Source: JBBQNJ01 sp038329845 (GTDB lineage Bacteria; Planctomycetota; Phycisphaerae; Tepidisphaerales; Tepidisphaeraceae). From it: 36,836 nt of DNA. Positions 33,034-36,836 of the stretch are shown in pieces. Under the pieces are notes generated by a model. It ran no database searches. It saw only the letters and a list, made by a program, of their open reading frames with translations, and had not been told where the DNA came from. Position 1 is the first letter of the stretch; each line of letters begins with the position of its first letter. Location of the stretch: positions 1-36,836 of the forward strand of contig JBBQNJ010000050.1 of the NCBI GenBank assembly GCA_038329845.1, read 5' to 3'. The position numbers and the translations under genes are program-made.

Positions 33034-33459
33034 GGCCACATCGCTCGACAATTCGGCACCGGTCCGCTGCAATACGATCCGTGAGCGCCGTCGGCGACAC
33101 GGTTCGCGTTTTTCAGGCGTTCGAGGCGGGATGCAGCACCAGCGCATCGACGAAAAAGTCCGTCAACTTCCGGCGGTTCGCATTTGCCCGAATTAAGAAT
33201 CCGACGACGAATGCCGTGGATCGTTCTCTCGATGCGAACAGCGCCGGACCTCCTTGTTTCGCCGTTCGCGGCCCGATCGACCTCGCCTCGACGCATCCGG
33301 CGTCAAATCAACGGAATCGACGCGGGAAACCTACACCATGGATGGGCAAAGTCAAATCACGCTAAAATTATCGACAGGCCGTGTGGCTGCTCTTGCGCCC
33401 TGAATTTCGACCTGCAAAATCCCAGAGAATTGACCGGCAATGGAGCAGGCGCAGGAACC

Positions 33460-33555
33460 AGGATGCATAGGATGGACAGGATAAGCGGGATAGAGGCGCG
33501 CGCTCAGAACGGGAGCTTTATCCTGTGCATCCTGTTTATCCTGTGAATCCTGGTC
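33460..33555. repeat. Inverted pair of 4 x 9-nt ATCCTGTnn repeat arrays
   Basis: The right arm, 33520-33555, has units ATCCTGTGC, ATCCTGTTT, ATCCTGTGA and ATCCTGGTC. The left arm, 33460-33495, has the inverse units AGGATGCAT, AGGATGGAC, AGGATAAGC and GGGATAGAG. The arms are separated by 24 nt and are continued outward by GGAACC/GGTCGC-type complementarity, so the locus could fold into a long imperfect hairpin. The same unit occurs at 25168-25203. The rest of the 33034-33685 gap holds nothing I can support as a gene. Confidence 0.85.
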
Positions 33556-33685
33556 GCAGTTCCTCGGCCCTGGGTTGAGCGGCAACTCAAAGTGAAGATT
33601 CAACGTTCCGCGGCCCAGGTTTTTCGTCTGGACGTGGTGTCGGGGCGTCGGCGTTACGTTTAAGCGACTATGTCGCCGGCGATGG

Positions 33686-35413
33686 TTAGCCGCCGCGGCC
33701 ACGTGAGCGCCGCATCGCCAACAGGGGTGAACCCAGTCCCAGCGCCAAGGTCACGCCGAAGTAAACCGCCGCGCCCAGGACTATCAGCATCGATAGTTGC
33801 CCCGCCTGGACGACCTTGCCTTCGCCTCGAGGCCACCACGCCAGCGATTGCACCGCAATGCACACCACCCACATCGCCGCCGAGGCGATCACCATGCACC
33901 CGATCCGGCGAACGCTGGCCCGCAGCTCCAATCCGGCGACACGGCGGTGCAGCAGCCAGGTCATCACGATCGCTTGCAGGGAAAAGCTCACGAGCGTTCC
34001 CACCGGCAGCGCCGCCTCGCCCAGTGGCGTGAAGAGCAGAGGAATCTCCACCACCAGGTTCAGCCCCAGGTTGATCGCCGTCCAGACCAGCGGCGTGATC
34101 GTGTCGTGCATCGCGTAATACGCGCGGTTGAGAATTTGCAGCAGGCTAAAGGCCCAGATCGCGCCGGAATAGATTCCCGTCGACAGGGCCACCCAGCCGG
34201 TATCGGTCGGGGTGAAGTTTCCCCGCTCAAACAGCAGCCGCACCGCCGGGTAACGCACGACGATCATCCCGACGCTGGCGGGCAGGCCGATGTACAGTGA
34301 CGCCTCGATGCCCTGGCGAAGAATCGCGCGGAATCGTCCGCGGTCGCGGTCCATCGCATCGGCGCTCAGCCGTGGAAAAATCGCCGTCGCCAGCGCGATG
34401 GCGAAGACACCCAGCGGAAACTGGTAAAGAAACTGCGCCCAGTTCAGTCGTGCCGCCGCCCCCTCGAGAAGCGGATATCGGATGCAATGGCCCAACGCGG
34501 TGAAATGGGTATGCCCGTCCACGCCGGCGAGAAGAAACGAGATTCCCTTGTCCAGCACCACCCCCAGTTGCAGCACGCCGGCGCCCAGCGCCACCGGAAG
34601 CGTCAATTTCAGCATCCGGCGAACCTGCGGCGTCATGAAATGGAGGATGGGCCGGAAACGAAATCCCACGGCCGACAGCGATGGCAACAAAACGGCGATC
34701 TGCGCTACGCCGGCGACCAGCACCGCGACGCTCAGCCAGTATACGCCGCGCGTCTGACCCGCCTCGGTGGTAAGATCAAAACGTCGAGCCGCAATCACGA
34801 TCGCCACGATCAGGCACAGGTTCAGCACGATGCTGGTGGCGGTGATCGCCGCGAAGCGATGATGCACCTGCAGGATCGCCCCGAGCAGCGCCGTGGCGCA
34901 GACCAGCAGCACATACGGCAACATGACGGCCGTCAATTTCACGGCCAGGAGATAATCGGCCCGCAGCCGGACTCGCCAGGCAATCAGCACCAGCGCGATC
35001 TCCCCCACGATCGTGATGGCGATGAGGATGATCCCCAGGAGATTGACGCTCGCCAACGCGAAATCGCGCGATGCCAGCCGATCGGCGGATTTGCCTGCCG
35101 GATCGGCGTCCTGCCGGACGGCCTGGGCGTAGAGCGGAATGAACGCGGCGGAGAGCGCGCCTTCGCCGAGCAGCTTGCGAAACAGGTTGGGAATGGTGAA
35201 CGCGACCGTGAACGCCGACCAGATCGCCCCGGCCCCGAAGAAACTCGCGGCCACCGATTCCCGCGCCAATCCCAACACGCGGCTGACGAGCGTGAGCGCC
35301 CCGATCAGTGTCGCATGGCTCGCCAGTGACCCGCGCGGCGCGGCGATCGCGGCGCCGGCGCTCGGCGCGGCGACGGCAGGCTCGAGGTGATCTGGATTGC
35401 TGCTGGCGGACAT
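33686..35413 (-). CDS. murJ: Lipid II flippase MurJ (MviN family)
   Basis: MurJ flips lipid-linked peptidoglycan precursor across the inner membrane; it belongs to the MOP exporter superfamily. The 575-residue protein has about 14 hydrophobic helices. Family motifs include TLVSRVLGLARESVAASFFG, AFTVAFTIPNLFRKLLGEGA, LSAAFIPLY, FPLGVFAIALATAIFPRLSA and LLQILNRAYYAMHDTITPL. The ATG at 35413 has AAGGA 5 nt upstream. The frame is open to 35524, but those 37 residues are two copies of an Arg/Cys-rich motif made by a DNA repeat, so they are not believed to be translated. Presence of murJ indicates peptidoglycan synthesis, or at least a related lipid-linked precursor pathway. Confidence 0.95.
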   Translation of the reverse strand: MSASSNPDHLEPAVAAPSAGAAIAAPRGSLASHATLIGALTLVSRVLGLARESVAASFFGAGAIWSAFTVAFTIPNLFRKLLGEGALSAAFIPLYAQAVRQDADPAGKSADRLASRDFALASVNLLGIILIAITIVGEIALVLIAWRVRLRADYLLAVKLTAVMLPYVLLVCATALLGAILQVHHRFAAITATSIVLNLCLIVAIVIAARRFDLTTEAGQTRGVYWLSVAVLVAGVAQIAVLLPSLSAVGFRFRPILHFMTPQVRRMLKLTLPVALGAGVLQLGVVLDKGISFLLAGVDGHTHFTALGHCIRYPLLEGAAARLNWAQFLYQFPLGVFAIALATAIFPRLSADAMDRDRGRFRAILRQGIEASLYIGLPASVGMIVVRYPAVRLLFERGNFTPTDTGWVALSTGIYSGAIWAFSLLQILNRAYYAMHDTITPLVWTAINLGLNLVVEIPLLFTPLGEAALPVGTLVSFSLQAIVMTWLLHRRVAGLELRASVRRIGCMVIASAAMWVVCIAVQSLAWWPRGEGKVVQAGQLSMLIVLGAAVYFGVTLALGLGSPLLAMRRSRGRGG

Positions 35414-35434
35414 CCGTTTCCTTGGCGCCGCTTC

Positions 35435-35523
35435 CCGGGCGCAACGAGGGCGCATCATACAGCAGCGTGGTGCGAAACAGCCGCGTCTTCTCGCCGCGTG
35501 CCGGGCACAACGAGGGCGCATCA
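35435..35523. repeat. Two 23-bp direct repeats in the murJ upstream region
   Basis: Positions 35435-35457 and 35501-35523 are direct copies with one mismatch, containing CAACGAGGGCGCATCA, and are 66 bp apart start to start. They lie 22 and 88 nt upstream of the murJ ATG. They could be paired regulator sites or copies of a dispersed repeat. The remainder of 35414-35576 shows nothing else. Confidence 0.75.
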
Positions 35524-35576
35524 CCCCTGAAAGATCATCGGCATTGTATCGTCGGCGCGGCGATCCCCAACTCCTC

Positions 35577-36638
35577 TCACTGCCTCGATGCCGCGCCGAG
35601 CAGGCGGAATTTGATTTCTCGCACCGCGCCGGCCACGTCGCGCGCCCCGACCACCGCCGCCGTCACGGCCACCCGGCGTATCCCCGTCGCCAGCACCGCG
35701 TCCAAGTTGGTCGAGTCGATCCCCGCGATGGCGAAGGCGGGAATTGTCACCTCCGCGGCGAGCTGTCGAAGATAGTCGCAGCCGGCGACAAAGTTGCGCG
35801 GCTTGGTGGCGCTGGGGAACACCGGTCCGGCACCGAGATAGTCCGCGCCATCGCGCACAGCCTGGCGGGCCTGCTCGATCCGATGCGTGCTGACCCCGAT
35901 CATCGCCCTGTCGCCGAGCATTTTCCGAACCTCGCGCACCGGCAAATCCCCCTGCCCGACATGCACCCCGTCAGCACCGCTTAACAGCGCGATGTCGGGA
36001 CGATCATTGATAATGCACAGCACCCCACGGACACGGCACAGGGCCGTCAATTTCTTGGCCCGCTCGAGCAGCTCGCCCGATTCGAGGCTTTTTTCCCGCA
36101 ATTGCAGGCAGTCAGCGCCGCCGCGGATCGCCTGCTCGGCCGTATCGAACCACGGGCGACGGCAGATCGCCTCGGTGATCAAGACGCACAGAGACGCCTG
36201 GGCAAGTCGGCCATCACAGCGCAACGTGGCGGCGAGCCGGCGCTCGAGTTCATAGGCTTGGTAGCGGGCCTGCTTAATCTTCTCGGCGGCCGGGGGATCG
36301 AAGATTTTGCACGTCTCTTCGATCACCCGCATCGCCTCGCCGAGCCGTTTTCCCGCCGCGACGACGATTTCCCCCAGATCAGCCCGCTTCGTTTCCGCGG
36401 CAGTGGTGTGACCGCGCCCGACATCGCCAGGGGTGTCGCGGCAATGAATCGCATCGGACAGCAGCGGCGCGGTCGCTGAAGTCAACGCATGGCGCAACTG
36501 CTTGAGTGAATCGCTCAGAGCGTCGTCATTGAGCTTGAATCGCGCGTAATCCTCGAGAACCCGCAGCCCCTCGCGGGCCCGGTTCGCGTTGGCATCGAGC
36601 ATTCTCAGCAAAGCTGGATCGCGCATGACGCCAATCAC
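35577..36638 (-). CDS. thiE: Thiamine-phosphate synthase ThiE with N-terminal ThiD2-like domain
   Basis: ThiE joins hydroxymethylpyrimidine diphosphate and thiazole phosphate to make thiamine phosphate in the cytoplasm. The ThiE barrel is about 148-345: DCLQLREKSLESGELLERA, INDRPDIALLSGADGVHVGQ, GVSTHRIEQA, YLGAGPVFPSATKP and FAIAGI. The first 140 residues are the ThiE-associated/ThiD2-type helical domain (MLDANANRAREGLRVLEDYA, then LKQLRHAL and AMRVIEETCKIFDP). That domain is typical of planctomycete and some other ThiE proteins; its exact role is not well settled. The ATG at 36638 lies 1 nt after the stop of the upstream partial gene, suggesting an operon; an ATG at 36626 is an alternative. 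It is separate from thiC, so thiamine genes are dispersed here. Confidence 0.93.
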   Translation of the reverse strand: MIGVMRDPALLRMLDANANRAREGLRVLEDYARFKLNDDALSDSLKQLRHALTSATAPLLSDAIHCRDTPGDVGRGHTTAAETKRADLGEIVVAAGKRLGEAMRVIEETCKIFDPPAAEKIKQARYQAYELERRLAATLRCDGRLAQASLCVLITEAICRRPWFDTAEQAIRGGADCLQLREKSLESGELLERAKKLTALCRVRGVLCIINDRPDIALLSGADGVHVGQGDLPVREVRKMLGDRAMIGVSTHRIEQARQAVRDGADYLGAGPVFPSATKPRNFVAGCDYLRQLAAEVTIPAFAIAGIDSTNLDAVLATGIRRVAVTAAVVGARDVAGAVREIKFRLLGAASRQ

Positions 36639-36639
36639 C

Positions 36640-36836
36640 CTATCGCGGCGCCCGCTCGGCGTCGATCGACCGCACTCGAAGCAGCCGCGGTGATGCGTCG
36701 GGGCGTGCCCGATTTTCGGGAGATGCGTTAACCGCGATGAAAAATGCTCCAGCCCAATGCCGGTCCCACAGCCCCGTGCCTTGGCACAACGCCTCTAACG
36801 CCATCATCGCTTCGGCGCTATCCAAGTCCCAGCGCC
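36640..36836 (-). CDS. C-terminal fragment of an unidentified gene, cut by the window edge
   Basis: The minus-strand frame is open from the right edge to a stop at 36640-36642. It gives about 64 residues that include LDSAEAMMALEALCQGTGLW and RHWAGAFFIAVNA and end in an Arg/Pro-rich tail. The stop is 1 nt before the thiE ATG, a spacing typical of an operon, which is the main reason to call it real. No family is recognisable from this tail. Confidence 0.5.
   Translation of the reverse strand, partial: RWDLDSAEAMMALEALCQGTGLWDRHWAGAFFIAVNASPENRARPDASPRLLRVRSIDAERAPR

Noticed and set aside
32474..33196. 240-codon plus-strand frame downstream of thiC.
   Set aside because: It is Arg/Pro/Ser-rich and overlaps the thiC end; the minus-strand frame at 32680-33033 has a more protein-like composition.

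Overview
The window reads as GC-rich chromosomal DNA from a planctomycete-like bacterium. I infer this from the mix of an exosortase/EpsI polysaccharide locus, a secretin-N-like (STN) secreted protein, a sulfatase, a cellulase-like hydrolase, a pair of SPFH proteins, a GYF/CD225 membrane protein and Ala/Pro-rich linkers. There is no rRNA, complete tRNA, CRISPR array or prophage. The genus cannot be fixed from sequence alone.

Layout. Positions 1-530 hold two gene remnants: the frameshifted end of a REP-associated tyrosine transposase (RAYT) and the DNA-binding end of an AraC-type regulator. On the minus strand follow ffh (signal recognition particle GTPase) and a phytanoyl-CoA dioxygenase-like gene with a clear promoter and overlapping palindrome. 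From 15601 down to 3851 runs a compact six-gene minus-strand operon: a WecG/TagA glycosyltransferase fused to a nucleotidyltransferase-like/beta-helix region, an exosortase, an EpsI protein, a Wzc-like chain-length/ATPase protein, a polyprenyl-phosphate sugar transferase and a 1414-residue TPR protein. Three of its five junctions overlap, so it is almost certainly one transcript that builds and exports or anchors an extracellular polysaccharide or glycoprotein matrix.

Divergent from it are ribBA (riboflavin), a small membrane-anchored TPR protein and an ankyrin-repeat lipoprotein. The next minus-strand block is tilS, a PIN toxin/small antitoxin pair and an STN-domain secreted protein, separated from the ankyrin gene by degenerate repeats. 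Plus-strand genes for a secreted hypothetical protein and a sulfatase follow. A minus-strand block from 30247 to 24019 carries two SPFH proteins, a cellulase-like protein, a heavy-metal-associated (HMA) protein, a GYF/CD225 protein and a DUF2752 protein.

thiC (plus) lies beyond a 122-bp MITE-like inverted repeat. The right end has a small hypothetical gene, murJ, a thiE with an N-terminal ThiD2-like domain and the tail of an unidentified gene. Housekeeping functions (ffh, ribBA, tilS, thiC, thiE, murJ) are interleaved with accessory ones. The most distinctive parts are the exosortase operon with its unusual domain fusions, the paired SPFH proteins with a triplicated N-terminal module, and several families of short dispersed repeats.
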